NCBI GenBank assembly: GCA_014378225.1
Contig: JACMOA010000113.1
Span: forward strand, 1 to 7,337
Reading direction: 5' to 3'
DNA: 7,337 bases
Source of the DNA: Deinococcales bacterium
Lineage (GTDB): Bacteria > Deinococcota > Deinococci > Deinococcales > Deinococcaceae
Part shown: positions 1-5,647 of the stretch, one piece after another
How positions within the stretch are numbered: position 1 is the stretch's first letter
How the letters are laid out: every line of letters begins with the position of its first letter
Notes under the pieces: model-generated
The model's input: the letters and a program-made list of their open reading frames with translations, nothing else
What the model was told of the DNA's origin: nothing
Databases searched by the model: none
Made by a program: the position numbers and the translations under genes

Positions 1-805
1 CGCGCAGCTCGAGGCCGGGGGCTTTGCCCAGAATTTCTCGCGCCGCCTCCACGGTAGCGGGTCTTTCCAGCTCGAGGGTGATGGCCTCAGAGTGCGCCCG
101 CATAATCGGCACCCGCACCGCTGTACAGGAAATCTTGAGGTCAGGAACGCCCATGATTTTGCGGGTTTCCCAGACCACCTTCATTTCCTCTTTGGTAAAG
201 CCGTTCTCCAGGAACACGTCAATATGGGGAATCAGGTTAAAGGCGATGGGATGCGCGAAAACCTCATGTCCGGCAGCCTGACCATGCAAAACTTTGTGAG
301 TCTCGGTCTCGAGTTCCTGCATTCCCTTCGCACCCGCGCCGCTGGTGCTCTGGTAGGTGCTGATGATGGCCCGCTTGATGCCAAACGCTTTGTGCAAGGG
401 TGCCAGGGCCAGAACTTCAATCAGGGTGGTGCAGTTTGGGTTGGCGATGATTCCCTGGTGGGTCAGGGCCGCTTCTCCATTTACTTCCGGGCAGACCAGC
501 GGAATTTCTGGGTCGTAACGAAATGCGCTCGAGTTGTCAATCACCACGCTGCGACCCGCAACCCAAGCTGGGGCAAGCGCTTTGGAGATGCTGGCCCCCG
601 CTGAAGCCAGAATCACGTCCGCAGGAATCGCACCTTCGGGCGTGACCTGCACCACTATCTTCTCTCCCCGGAACTCGAGCGTGCTTCCGGCACTCCTTGG
701 GCTGGCGTAGAGTTGCAGCTCACTGAACTTCAAACTCGAGCGCTCAAGCACCCCCAAAAATTCGTGTCCAACGGCTCCGGTGGCTCCTACAATGGCTAGT
801 TTCAT
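1..805 (-). CDS. asd: Aspartate-semialdehyde dehydrogenase, 3' end outside the window
   Basis: I translated this gene by hand from the minus strand: 268 codons are open from an ATG at 805 to the window edge, with no stop. The enzyme reduces L-aspartyl-4-phosphate to aspartate-4-semialdehyde with NADPH, the branch point to lysine/diaminopimelate, threonine and methionine; it is cytosolic. The N-terminal nucleotide-binding loop is GATGAVG (residues 7-13). The catalytic cysteine lies in NPNCTT (Cys125). The substrate-binding and base region is [10 protein letters not shown] (Arg231, His238 by family position). Related enzymes are about 330-370 residues, so the C-terminal part is missing only because the window stops. 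The start is supported by AAGGAG at 812-817, six bases upstream, and by the Rossmann fold beginning at residue 2. An intrinsic terminator lies between infB and this gene, so it is probably its own transcription unit; I found no convincing promoter. Six CTCGAG copies fall inside it. Identification is firm. Confidence 0.95.
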   Translation of the reverse strand, partial: MKLAIVGATGAVGHEFLGVLERSSLKFSELQLYASPRSAGSTLEFRGEKIVVQVTPEGAIPADVILASAGASISKALAPAWVAGRSVVIDNSSAFRYDPEIPLVCPEVNGEAALTHQGIIANPNCTTLIEVLALAPLHKAFGIKRAIISTYQSTSGAGAKGMQELETETHKVLHGQAAGHEVFAHPIAFNLIPHIDVFLENGFTKEEMKVVWETRKIMGVPDLKISCTAVRVPIMRAHSEAITLELERPATVEAAREILGKAPGLELR

Positions 806-811
806 AGTCTT

Positions 812-817
812 CTCCTT
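812..817 (-). promoter_or_regulatory. Shine-Dalgarno of asd (AAGGAG)
   Basis: AAGGAG on the minus strand, six bases before the ATG at 805. It fixes the asd start. Repeat island A begins only three bases further upstream. Confidence 0.85.
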
Positions 818-820
818 GAG

Positions 821-922
821 GGTTTTCGGTTCCCAGTTTTCGGTTTTGTCCTCGAGCGTTAGGTGTCCCTTTCAACCCAAGAATCTTCTTAACTGACCAC
901 TGATAACCGATAACTGAAAACC
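821..922. repeat. Low-complexity inverted-repeat island A
   Basis: The left arm (821-847) is built of words such as GGTTTTCGGTT and AGTTTTCGG. The right arm (891-922) is built of AACTGA, GATAACCGATAACTG and GAAAACC. Read in reverse complement, the right arm uses the same kind of words (GGTTTTCAGTTATCGGTTATCAG), so the two form a long imperfect hairpin anchored by GGTTTTC/GAAAACC at the tips. The ~43-bp centre holds one CTCGAG (851-856). No ORF was found in it. It lies in the leader region of asd. Its origin is unknown; comparable short-word repeats occur between genes in other bacteria. Confidence 0.6.
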
Positions 923-942
923 CCTATCCTCGAGCAATCCAA

Positions 943-970
943 CAAAAAACCTACCTTTTTAGGGGTAGGT
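943..970 (-). terminator. Intrinsic terminator downstream of infB
   Basis: On the minus strand a perfect 7-bp stem ACCTACC/GGTAGGT (949-955 with 964-970) has an 8-nt loop, and a T run followed by G comes directly after it (948-943). The U-tract is on the 3' side only for minus-strand transcription, matching infB and the candidate RNA upstream. It separates the infB transcript from asd. Confidence 0.8.
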
Positions 971-971
971 C

Positions 972-1001
972 AGGGCAACGGAGTTGAAAGTCCGTGGCCC
1001 T
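972..1001 (-). other. Hairpin next to the terminator
   Basis: AGGGCAACGGA (972-982) pairs with TCCGTGGCCCT (991-1001) over 11 positions with one mismatch and an 8-nt loop. On the minus strand it ends one base before the terminator hairpin, so the two would stack as tandem stem-loops. There is no T run after it on either strand, so it is not itself a terminator. Confidence 0.6.
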
Positions 1002-1105
1002 AAAAAATAGTGGTGTTGGAGGTGCTCGAGTCAAACTTCACATCTGGGAGTGTACACGCTCGAGAGGAGGGGGTCAATGTGAAGATAGACATTCTCATAC
1101 CAAGT

Positions 1106-1136
1106 CGCCCTGAAGAAGTTTTATCTCTTCAGGGCG
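1106..1136. repeat. Perfect 11-bp inverted repeat, 9-nt loop
   Basis: CGCCCTGAAGA (1106-1116) is matched exactly by TCTTCAGGGCG (1126-1136). No T run follows on either strand, so a simple terminator is unlikely. It lies inside the candidate RNA. Confidence 0.75.
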
Positions 1137-1173
1137 GAGCGAAAAAACTAGAACACCAGGTTGCTGTTTTGTA

Positions 1174-1205
1174 TTTCCACTCCGGTGCTTTTTCCGGAGT
1201 GGAAA
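1174..1205. repeat. Perfect 12-bp inverted repeat, 8-nt loop
   Basis: TTTCCACTCCGG (1174-1185) is matched exactly by CCGGAGTGGAAA (1194-1205). No U-tract follows in either direction. On the minus strand the A-rich loop would be exposed. A flanking helix GGTTGC/GCAACC closes around it, separated by internal loops of about 10 nt on each side. Confidence 0.75.
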
Positions 1206-1225
1206 GTCAGTGTTGGCAACCCGGT

Positions 1226-1255
1226 ATTATTTTGAGTTTGCTCAAGCAGACTCAA
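1226..1255 (-). promoter_or_regulatory. Candidate promoter for the infB-asd intergenic RNA
   Basis: On the minus strand TTGAGT (1250-1255) and AATAAT (1226-1231) are separated by 18 bp. The -10 box matches TATAAT at 5 of 6 bases and the -35 box matches TTGACA at 4 of 6. It starts 15 bp after the infB stop. The -35 box is also one arm of an imperfect palindrome TTGAGT...ACTCAA (1232-1255) that fills the spacer, so the match could be incidental or the palindrome could be an operator. Confidence 0.35.
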
Positions 1256-1269
1256 CACCCACCACCAAG

Positions 1270-3135
1270 CTATTTAATTTCCACCATCTCCACGGCTTCA
1301 ATCAAATCGCCCACTTCAAAGCCGTCCCAGTCCATGTTCACACCACACTCGTAACCCTGAGTCACTTCGCGGGCGTCGTCCTTGAAGCGTTTGAGACCAA
1401 TCAGGGTTCCCTCGAACACGACCTTGCCCTTACGGCTGACTTTAGCTTTAGCGTTGCGGCGAAATAAACCATCCTGAATGTAGGAACCGGCGATAGAGTG
1501 GCCCACTTTGGGAACTGGAATGACCATGCGGACCTCGGCGCGGCCCAAGTAGCGCTCCTCGAACACGGGTTCCACCGTGCCTTTGAGTAGGCGCTCCACT
1601 TCCTGCTCGAGTTCGTACACGATGCGGTAGGTTTTGAGCGAGATTCCTCTCGAGTCCGCTGCACGCTGCACGCCGCCGGGGGCGGTCACGTTGAAGCAGA
1701 GAATGGTGGCTTCAGCGGTGGAGGCCAGCAGCACGTCGCCTTCGCTGGGCGCACCCACTCCGGCCAGTAGCACGTTCACCACCACATCCTCGTTGCCGTA
1801 CTTGCTCAGAATGTACTGGATGGCCTCGAGCGAATCCTGAGTGTCGGCCCGCAAAATCAGGTTCACTTCCCGAATCTGCTCGAGCGAACCCATCACTTCC
1901 GCCAGGGTTAGCAATCTCTTTTTGCTCTCGAGGGTGAGAGCTTCCAGGTCACGGCGCACGTCTACGCGGCCCGCAATCAGGTCTCGAGCGCCGTGCTCGT
2001 CCTTTGCGCGTGCGGCCTGCTCACCGGGGTGCGGCACTACGGAGAAGCCCAGCACCTGCACCGGGGTGGACGGCCCCGCGCTCTTGATGCGCTCGCCTGC
2101 GGTGTTGGTCATGGCCTTGATTTTGCCGTAACCCTCGCCCACCACCAGGAATTCGCCCACGTTGAGCGTTCCGGCCTGCACCATCAGGTTGGTCAGCACA
2201 CCCATCTGCTTGTCCACCTTGCTCGAGATGACCACGCCTTTGAATTCGCCGTTGGGGTCTGCACGCAGGTCCTCGATTTCGGCGGTCAGGCTGATGTACT
2301 CGAGCAGTTCCTCAATGCCTACACCCGTTTTGGCGCTCACATTGACCACGATGGTGTCGCCGCCGAAGTCCTCGGGAACCAGATTCACTTGCGTGAGGTC
2401 GGTTTTCACCCGGTCTGGGTCTGCCTGTGGCAAATCCACCTTGTTGATGGCCACGATAATCGGCACTTTAGCCGCCTGCGCGTGAGCAATCGCTTCACGG
2501 GTTTGCGGCATGATGGAGTCGTCGGCAGCCACCACAATGATAGCGATGTCGGCCACTTTGGCTCCACGAGCGCGAATGGTCGTGAACGCCTCGTGTCCCG
2601 GCGTGTCAATAAACACGACTTTACCTCTCGAGGTCTGGGCCTCAAACGCGCCGACATGTTGGGTAATGCCCCCGGCTTCTTTAGCAGCCACTTTGGTTTT
2701 GCGGATGTAGTCCAGCAAGCTAGTTTTGCCGTGGTCTACGTGACCCATGATGGTCACGACTGGGGCGCGGTGGGGCATCAGGTCAGCAGGCGGAGTCTGA
2801 ACGGCAACGTCGGACTCGCGCTCCTGGGTGGCAACAGCCGTCTCTGATGGGGCAGTTTGGGTAATAGGCGTTTCTCGCTTTCCTTCCGTCTGTGCGGTAG
2901 GAGTGGGGGTTGAAGGGGCGCTCGAGGCGGGGTCACTGGCCACAGGTTCGCTCGAGAGTACGGCTGACTCTGCTTTTTGCTCTGCCACCATCCCTTTGAT
3001 GGTTTCGACCAAATCGTCGTCCAGGGTGCTCGAGTGAGACTTGTACTCGACGCCTAGAGTGTCGAGCAGCTCGAGCATCTTCTGGGTTTCCAGGCCAAGT
3101 TCTTTGGCCAGACTATAAATGCGGACTTTGGACAT
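1270..3135 (-). CDS. infB: Translation initiation factor IF-2
   Basis: A 621-residue GTPase that places initiator fMet-tRNA on the 30S subunit and promotes 50S joining. The N-terminal IF2_N-type domain (about 1-50) begins [15 protein letters not shown] low-complexity Ser/Thr/Pro/Ala/Glu linker follows (about 55-120). The GTPase domain has G1 GHVDHGKT (131-138), the switch GGITQH (155-160), G3 DTPGHE (177-182), G4 NKVD (231-234) and G5 SAK (267-269). Domain II follows from about 295, domain III from about 424, and the C-terminal tRNA-binding domain from about 520 to the end, with GYECG near 594-598. The length suits the short Deinococcus/Thermus form. ATG at 3135 is preceded by GGAGG. It lies 129 bp downstream of ylxR, as last gene of the operon. 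One oddity is DTQDSLEAI (431-439), where the family usually has Gly for Asp434. Thirteen CTCGAG copies are read in all three frames. Confidence 0.98.
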   Translation of the reverse strand: MSKVRIYSLAKELGLETQKMLELLDTLGVEYKSHSSTLDDDLVETIKGMVAEQKAESAVLSSEPVASDPASSAPSTPTPTAQTEGKRETPITQTAPSETAVATQERESDVAVQTPPADLMPHRAPVVTIMGHVDHGKTSLLDYIRKTKVAAKEAGGITQHVGAFEAQTSRGKVVFIDTPGHEAFTTIRARGAKVADIAIIVVAADDSIMPQTREAIAHAQAAKVPIIVAINKVDLPQADPDRVKTDLTQVNLVPEDFGGDTIVVNVSAKTGVGIEELLEYISLTAEIEDLRADPNGEFKGVVISSKVDKQMGVLTNLMVQAGTLNVGEFLVVGEGYGKIKAMTNTAGERIKSAGPSTPVQVLGFSVVPHPGEQAARAKDEHGARDLIAGRVDVRRDLEALTLESKKRLLTLAEVMGSLEQIREVNLILRADTQDSLEAIQYILSKYGNEDVVVNVLLAGVGAPSEGDVLLASTAEATILCFNVTAPGGVQRAADSRGISLKTYRIVYELEQEVERLLKGTVEPVFEERYLGRAEVRMVIPVPKVGHSIAGSYIQDGLFRRNAKAKVSRKGKVVFEGTLIGLKRFKDDAREVTQGYECGVNMDWDGFEVGDLIEAVEMVEIK

Positions 3136-3142
3136 GCGGTTT

Positions 3143-3147
3143 CCTCC
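3143..3147 (-). promoter_or_regulatory. Shine-Dalgarno of infB (GGAGG)
   Basis: GGAGG on the minus strand, seven bases before the ATG at 3135. It is the strongest ribosome binding site in the cluster, consistent with independent initiation after the 129-bp gap from ylxR. Confidence 0.85.
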
Positions 3148-3264
3148 GGGAACGGAGAGGTGCGATTATTTCGACATAATGCGCTCTCGAGAATAAGAAT
3201 AGGGGCTTAAGGTGGGGCTTGGGGTAGCTCGAGGAAAGAGTATGAATCCGATGTTCGCACCAGA

Positions 3265-3708
3265 CTACTTTTCTTTTGGACCCTCGAGTGCCTTCAGCAC
3301 TTCTGACATGTGTGTAGCAATTTGAGCGGCCTGCACTCCGAAAATTCGTTTAAGGCGCTTTTCAACGTGGCAGTATGGACTCGAGCATAGATAAGCACTG
3401 CGTCCGACTTTCACGCTCTGGTCCATTGTCCACCCTTGGGGTGTCTTACGAATGCGGTAGAGGTCAGATTGCGCCATTTTGGTGCGACAAGCCGCGCAGG
3501 TGCGCTCTGGGGTGTGCTTTGCTTTCGCTCGAGGGTGAGGGGCCGGGGGATTGGGGAGCGGGGGAGCGGAGCTGAGGTCATCGGAGGGTTGCGACACGCT
3601 GACTGAAGGAGAAACTTTGGCGCTCGAGCTAAGCTCTTTCCTTCTGCTCCCCCGCTCCCCTACTTCTCCACTCCCACTCTCCCACTCTCCCACTCTCTCA
3701 CCCTCCAC
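3265..3708 (-). CDS. ylxR: YlxR family RNA-binding protein with an atypical N-terminal extension
   Basis: A 147-residue reading frame whose last ~85 residues are a YlxR (DUF448, PF04296) domain, a small nucleic-acid-binding fold; the Bacillus homologue (RnpM) is reported to bind RNase P RNA. The diagnostic segments are HTPERTCAACR (65-75) and GRSAYLCSSPYC, followed by a basic KRLKRIFG. YlxR proteins normally start just before the RTC motif. Here about 60 low-complexity residues (Glu/Gly/Ser, then Ser/Pro) precede it, encoded by repeat island C. The outermost start is GTG at 3708, two bases after the nusA stop, which would permit translational coupling. GTG at 3693 has a better Shine-Dalgarno (GGAGG, 3702-3706, eight bases away), and GTG at 3597 (codon 38) would shorten the extension. 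The domain is certain, the true start is not. The ylxQ (L7Ae-like) gene often found next to it is absent here. Confidence 0.85.
   Translation of the reverse strand: MEGERVGEWESGSGEVGERGSRRKELSSSAKVSPSVSVSQPSDDLSSAPPLPNPPAPHPRAKAKHTPERTCAACRTKMAQSDLYRIRKTPQGWTMDQSVKVGRSAYLCSSPYCHVEKRLKRIFGVQAAQIATHMSEVLKALEGPKEK
3533..3705. repeat. Low-complexity inverted-repeat island C, inside ylxR
   Basis: The left arm (about 3533-3576) is G-rich and the right arm (3646-3705) is C-rich. A perfect 15-bp inverted match, GGGGAGCGGGGGAGC (3553-3567) with its complement (3646-3660), links them across ~78 bp. The right arm ends in three perfect tandem copies of CCCACTCT (3673-3696). The centre holds one CTCGAG (3623-3628). 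The whole island is translated as the N-terminal extension of the YlxR reading frame. Its G/C-rich vocabulary has nothing in common with islands A and B, but its layout is the same. Confidence 0.7.
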
Positions 3709-3710
3709 CC

Positions 3711-4901
3711 CTAAATTCCGTCTTCGCTCAGCTCAGTTTCACCCGTGGGCGTGGCGCTAGCCACCGTCCGGGCGTCCTTGAATAGCGCCTCGAACGCGGC
3801 GTGAGTGCTGGACTTGCCACCGGAACTTTCGTCCAGTGCGGCTTGCTGCATAGCCAAATCCAGGTCCGAAATCGCTTTGGTTTCTTTGAGGTCAATACGA
3901 AATCCGGTCAGCTTAGCGGCCAGACGCACGTTTTGACCTCCTTTACCAATAGCCAGCGAGAGCTGGTCTCCGGTCACGGTCACGGTGGCGTCCTCGGTTT
4001 CGGTGTTGACCTCAATAAGTCCCACTTTAGCCGGACTCAGCGCGTTGCGTATGAACTCTCGAGCGTTGGAATCCCACAAAATCACGTCCACCCGTTCGCG
4101 GCCCAGCTCTCCGGTCACGGCCTGGATGCGGTTTCCCCGGTGTCCGATGCAGGCCCCAATCGGGTCCACGTTGCTGTTCCTCGAGAACACCGCCACTTTG
4201 CTGCGCTGTCCGGCTTCCCGCGCAATGGCCTTGAGTTCCACCGTGCCGTCGCCCACTTCGGGAATCTCCTGGCGCATCAGGTACTCGAGCAGTTTTTCAT
4301 CGGCCCTGGACGCCAGAATGCTGGGTCCTCGTGCAGTCTGGCGCACTTCTTTGAGGTAGATTTTGGCCCTCGAGCCGTTCATCAGTCGCTCGCCGGGAAT
4401 CTGTTCCTTGGGCGGCATGATGGCCTCGCCGTGGCCCAAATCCACAAAGATATTGCCCTTGTTGTCCATGCGGACCACCGTGGCGGTGATGATTTCGCCC
4501 TCGCGGTCCTTGTACTCCTGAAACACCACGTTGCGCTCGTTTTCTCTAATTTTCTGGGTCAGGGTCTGCTTCACGGTTTGCAGCGCAATGCGGGTAAATT
4601 TCTCCGGCTCCACCGGGAAAATCATTTCCTGACCCACCTCCACCTCGGGGTCAATCTCGAGCGCGTCTGCCAGGCTGATTTGCAGGTTCTCGTCTTCAAC
4701 TTTCTCCACCACATCGCGGATGATGTTGACCTCGAGTTCCCCGGTTTCTTCGTCCAGGTAGACCTCAACGCGCTTTTCGGGTTCCACGTTTTTGGTAAAA
4801 GCACTTTGTAATGATTGCTCAAACGAGCCAATCAGCGCTTCTTTGCTGATGTTTCGCGCCTGAGCCACATCGTTCAGGGCGTCTATAAAATCACGGTTCA
4901 C
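3711..4901 (-). CDS. nusA: Transcription termination/antitermination factor NusA
   Basis: A 396-residue protein that binds RNA polymerase and the emerging RNA, promotes pausing and hairpin-dependent termination, and takes part in rRNA antitermination. The polymerase-binding N-terminal domain covers about 1-130, the S1 domain about 133-200, KH1 has its GxxG loop at CIGHRGNR (251-258), and KH2 has AIGKGGQNVRLA (317-328). An acidic ~50-residue tail follows, with no E. coli-type acidic repeats, as is usual outside the Proteobacteria. The start is GTG at 4901, with AAGGAG six bases upstream; the sequence MNRDFIDAL matches the family N-terminus. The stop is two bases from the outermost ylxR start. 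It is separated from rimP by 127 bp occupied by repeat island B. Because NusA acts on terminators, the terminator-like hairpin ahead of rimP is a plausible feedback target (inference). Confidence 0.98.
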   Translation of the reverse strand: MNRDFIDALNDVAQARNISKEALIGSFEQSLQSAFTKNVEPEKRVEVYLDEETGELEVNIIRDVVEKVEDENLQISLADALEIDPEVEVGQEMIFPVEPEKFTRIALQTVKQTLTQKIRENERNVVFQEYKDREGEIITATVVRMDNKGNIFVDLGHGEAIMPPKEQIPGERLMNGSRAKIYLKEVRQTARGPSILASRADEKLLEYLMRQEIPEVGDGTVELKAIAREAGQRSKVAVFSRNSNVDPIGACIGHRGNRIQAVTGELGRERVDVILWDSNAREFIRNALSPAKVGLIEVNTETEDATVTVTGDQLSLAIGKGGQNVRLAAKLTGFRIDLKETKAISDLDLAMQQAALDESSGGKSSTHAAFEALFKDARTVASATPTGETELSEDGI

Positions 4902-4907
4902 GGTTTT

Positions 4908-4913
4908 CTCCTT
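4908..4913 (-). promoter_or_regulatory. Shine-Dalgarno selecting the GTG start of nusA
   Basis: AAGGAG on the minus strand, six bases before GTG at 4901. No ATG lies nearby in this frame, so this site decides the start. Island B begins five bases upstream, the same arrangement as at asd. Confidence 0.85.
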
Positions 4914-4918
4914 GATGA

Positions 4919-5030
4919 GGTTTTGAGTTTTGGGTCAAGTTCTTAGTTTCAGATACCAGTTCTCGGTTAGAGCTTTTATTGAGTGCTCGAGCGGAAGTTA
5001 CTCAAAACTCATTACTCACCACCCAAAACT
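4919..5030. repeat. Low-complexity inverted-repeat island B, between rimP and nusA
   Basis: The left arm (4919-4935) contains GGTTTTGAG and AGTTTTGGGT. The right arm (about 4996-5030) contains ACTCAAAACTCATTACTCACC and ACCCAAAACT. AGTTTTGGGT (4926-4935) is exactly complementary to ACCCAAAACT (5021-5030), and GTTTTGAG (4920-4927) to CTCAAAAC (5001-5008). The centre holds one CTCGAG (4986-4991). It fills nearly the whole 127-bp gap and touches the rimP stop codon. No promoter was identified in it. Confidence 0.65.
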
Positions 5031-5472
5031 ACCTATACGTTGGTGGAAACTCTGCCAAATTAGCCTGAAAATCTCCAATCTTGAGCGTGACCAGCTCTCC
5101 CTCGAGATTAAAAGTCACCAGTTCACCTTCTATCTTTTCAATAGGCGCGGTGAAATTCTGGCTCAGGGAGCGCACTTTGGCTTTGAGGCCCAGCATCCGC
5201 TCAAAGTGACGGGCATTCTTCAGGGGCCGCTTGGGGCCGGGACTTTCCACCTCGAGCCGGTACTCGCCCCGGATGGGGTCCAGGCGGTCCATCTCGAGCG
5301 AGAGAATGCTGCTGGCCCGCTCCAAATCCTCTACGGTAATGGGCTGCTCGTCCAGCCGCTCAATGCGGAACACGATAACTGCCCGCCCCTGCGAGTTTTG
5401 GACCTGAAGCTCGAGCAGGTCGTAACCCAGGCCCGACAGGATAGGCCCAGCGATATCTTCTAAGTTATTCAA
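5029..5472 (-). CDS. rimP: Ribosome maturation factor RimP
   Basis: A 147-residue protein that binds the free 30S subunit and assists its late maturation. The N-terminal alpha/beta domain covers about 1-75 and the C-terminal SH3-like barrel about 85-147. The linker signature YRLEVESPGPKRPL (71-84) corresponds to the family's LEVSSPGLDRPL, with Pro in place of Leu after SPG. Its position directly upstream of nusA is the classical arrangement. The length is normal for the family. The start is TTG at 5472: it is the only suitable codon with a Shine-Dalgarno (GAGGTG, 5477-5482) at correct spacing, and the GTG inside that site runs quickly into a stop. It is the first gene of the operon, behind a strong promoter and a structured leader. 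The unusual TTG start may hold its synthesis down. Confidence 0.95.
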   Translation of the reverse strand: MNNLEDIAGPILSGLGYDLLELQVQNSQGRAVIVFRIERLDEQPITVEDLERASSILSLEMDRLDPIRGEYRLEVESPGPKRPLKNARHFERMLGLKAKVRSLSQNFTAPIEKIEGELVTFNLEGELVTLKIGDFQANLAEFPPTYR

Positions 5473-5476
5473 TGTT

Positions 5477-5482
5477 CACCTC
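5477..5482 (-). promoter_or_regulatory. Shine-Dalgarno selecting the TTG start of rimP
   Basis: GAGGTG on the minus strand, four bases before TTG at 5472. It directly abuts the T run of the preceding terminator-like hairpin, so transcripts ending in that run would lack the site. Confidence 0.8.
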
Positions 5483-5524
5483 AAAAAACGGCTGAGAACG
5501 TCCGCACTCCCTGGACATTCTCAG
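5483..5524 (-). terminator. Terminator-like hairpin in the rimP leader (putative attenuator)
   Basis: On the minus strand CTGAGAATGTCC (5524-5513) pairs with GGACGTTCTCAG (5503-5492) over 12 bp around a 9-nt loop. CCG and then six T (5488-5483) follow, and the Shine-Dalgarno comes at once. The single non-Watson-Crick position is G-U in the minus-strand RNA but C-A on the plus strand, which supports a minus-strand RNA function. An upstream ACGGC (in TTGACGGCC) could pair with GCCGT (in CAGCCGTTT) as an alternative closing helix. It may be an attenuator of the nusA operon, a leaky barrier to read-through from the upstream gene, or both. Confidence 0.6.
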
Positions 5525-5577
5525 AGAAACTCGAGCACCAAGACAGGCCGTCAACTCGAGCAGGTAGGCTTTTTATA

Positions 5578-5633
5578 GGATTCGGGCGAATTTAAAGGGG
5601 ATGAGCACACGGCCCATCCCCTCACAGGAATCC
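5578..5633 (-). promoter_or_regulatory. Structured 5' leader element of the rimP-nusA-ylxR-infB operon
   Basis: Within the ~170-nt leader, GGATTC (5633-5628) pairs with GAATCC (5583-5578). They enclose a perfect 8-bp hairpin AGGGGATG/CATCCCCT (5622-5615 with 5603-5596) with an 11-nt loop. Single-stranded segments of 5 and 12 nt join the two helices. This is the 5' half of the leader and the attenuator-like hairpin is the 3' half. I do not recognise a known riboswitch or T-box motif. Rfam describes a rimP leader with a terminator in Alphaproteobacteria; relationship to it is not claimed. Confidence 0.45.
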
Positions 5634-5647
5634 AACTAGCAACTTTT

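Larger units (their letters stand above)
943..1222 (-). ncRNA. Candidate structured RNA between infB and asd
   Basis: This ~280-nt stretch has no supportable ORF but several compatible helices on the minus strand. In order they are: GGTTGC/GCAACC (1216-1221 with 1159-1164), enclosing a perfect 12-bp hairpin (1174-1205); TGGTGTT/AACACCA (1152-1158 with 1011-1017), enclosing a perfect 11-bp hairpin (1106-1136) and an 8-bp helix CTTCACAT/ATGTGAAG (1036-1043 with 1077-1084), which makes a three-way junction; an 11-bp stem with one mismatch (972-1001); and the terminator hairpin. Promoter-like boxes lie just upstream, so a transcript could start at the GGG near 1222-1220. I do not recognise it as RNase P RNA, tmRNA, 6S RNA or SRP RNA. 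Alternatives are a structured infB 3' UTR, or a cluster of palindromic repeats without an RNA function. The helices were found by eye; no folding energy was computed. Confidence 0.38.

Noticed and set aside
92..604. Plus-strand open frame of 170 codons at the left edge
   Set aside because: It is the complement of asd, whose minus-strand translation shows all expected motifs.
972..1001. Possible tRNA anticodon arm (stem ACGGA with a CTTTCAAC-like loop)
   Set aside because: The loop has eight bases rather than seven, and there is no T-arm GGTTCGA sequence, no acceptor stem and no CCA end nearby.
1010..1354. Plus-strand open frame across the infB-asd gap
   Set aside because: It starts on a GTG without a ribosome binding site, runs through perfect hairpins and then into antisense infB. 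The translation looks random.
1993..2847. Plus-strand open frame of 284 codons opposite infB
   Set aside because: It is antisense to the conserved GTPase and domain II part of IF-2, has no family resemblance and no ribosome binding site of note.
3136..3264. Separate promoter for infB, including the inverted repeat ATTAT...ATAAT at 3165-3180
   Set aside because: No pair of -35 and -10 boxes at acceptable spacing was found, and the 5-bp repeat is too short to support an operator call.
3673..3696. Tandem CCCACTCT units as a CRISPR or satellite array
   Set aside because: Only three 8-bp units without spacers; they are better explained as part of the inverted-repeat island.
3801..4811. Long plus-strand open frame of 336 codons opposite nusA
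   Set aside because: It lies wholly antisense to a certain nusA, its translation is His/Leu-rich without recognisable motifs, and such shadows are expected opposite biased coding sequence.
5535..5553. Second promoter in the rimP leader (TTGACG near 5548-5553)
   Set aside because: No -10-like sequence occurs 16-19 bp downstream; TTGACGGCC is better placed as part of a leader pairing.
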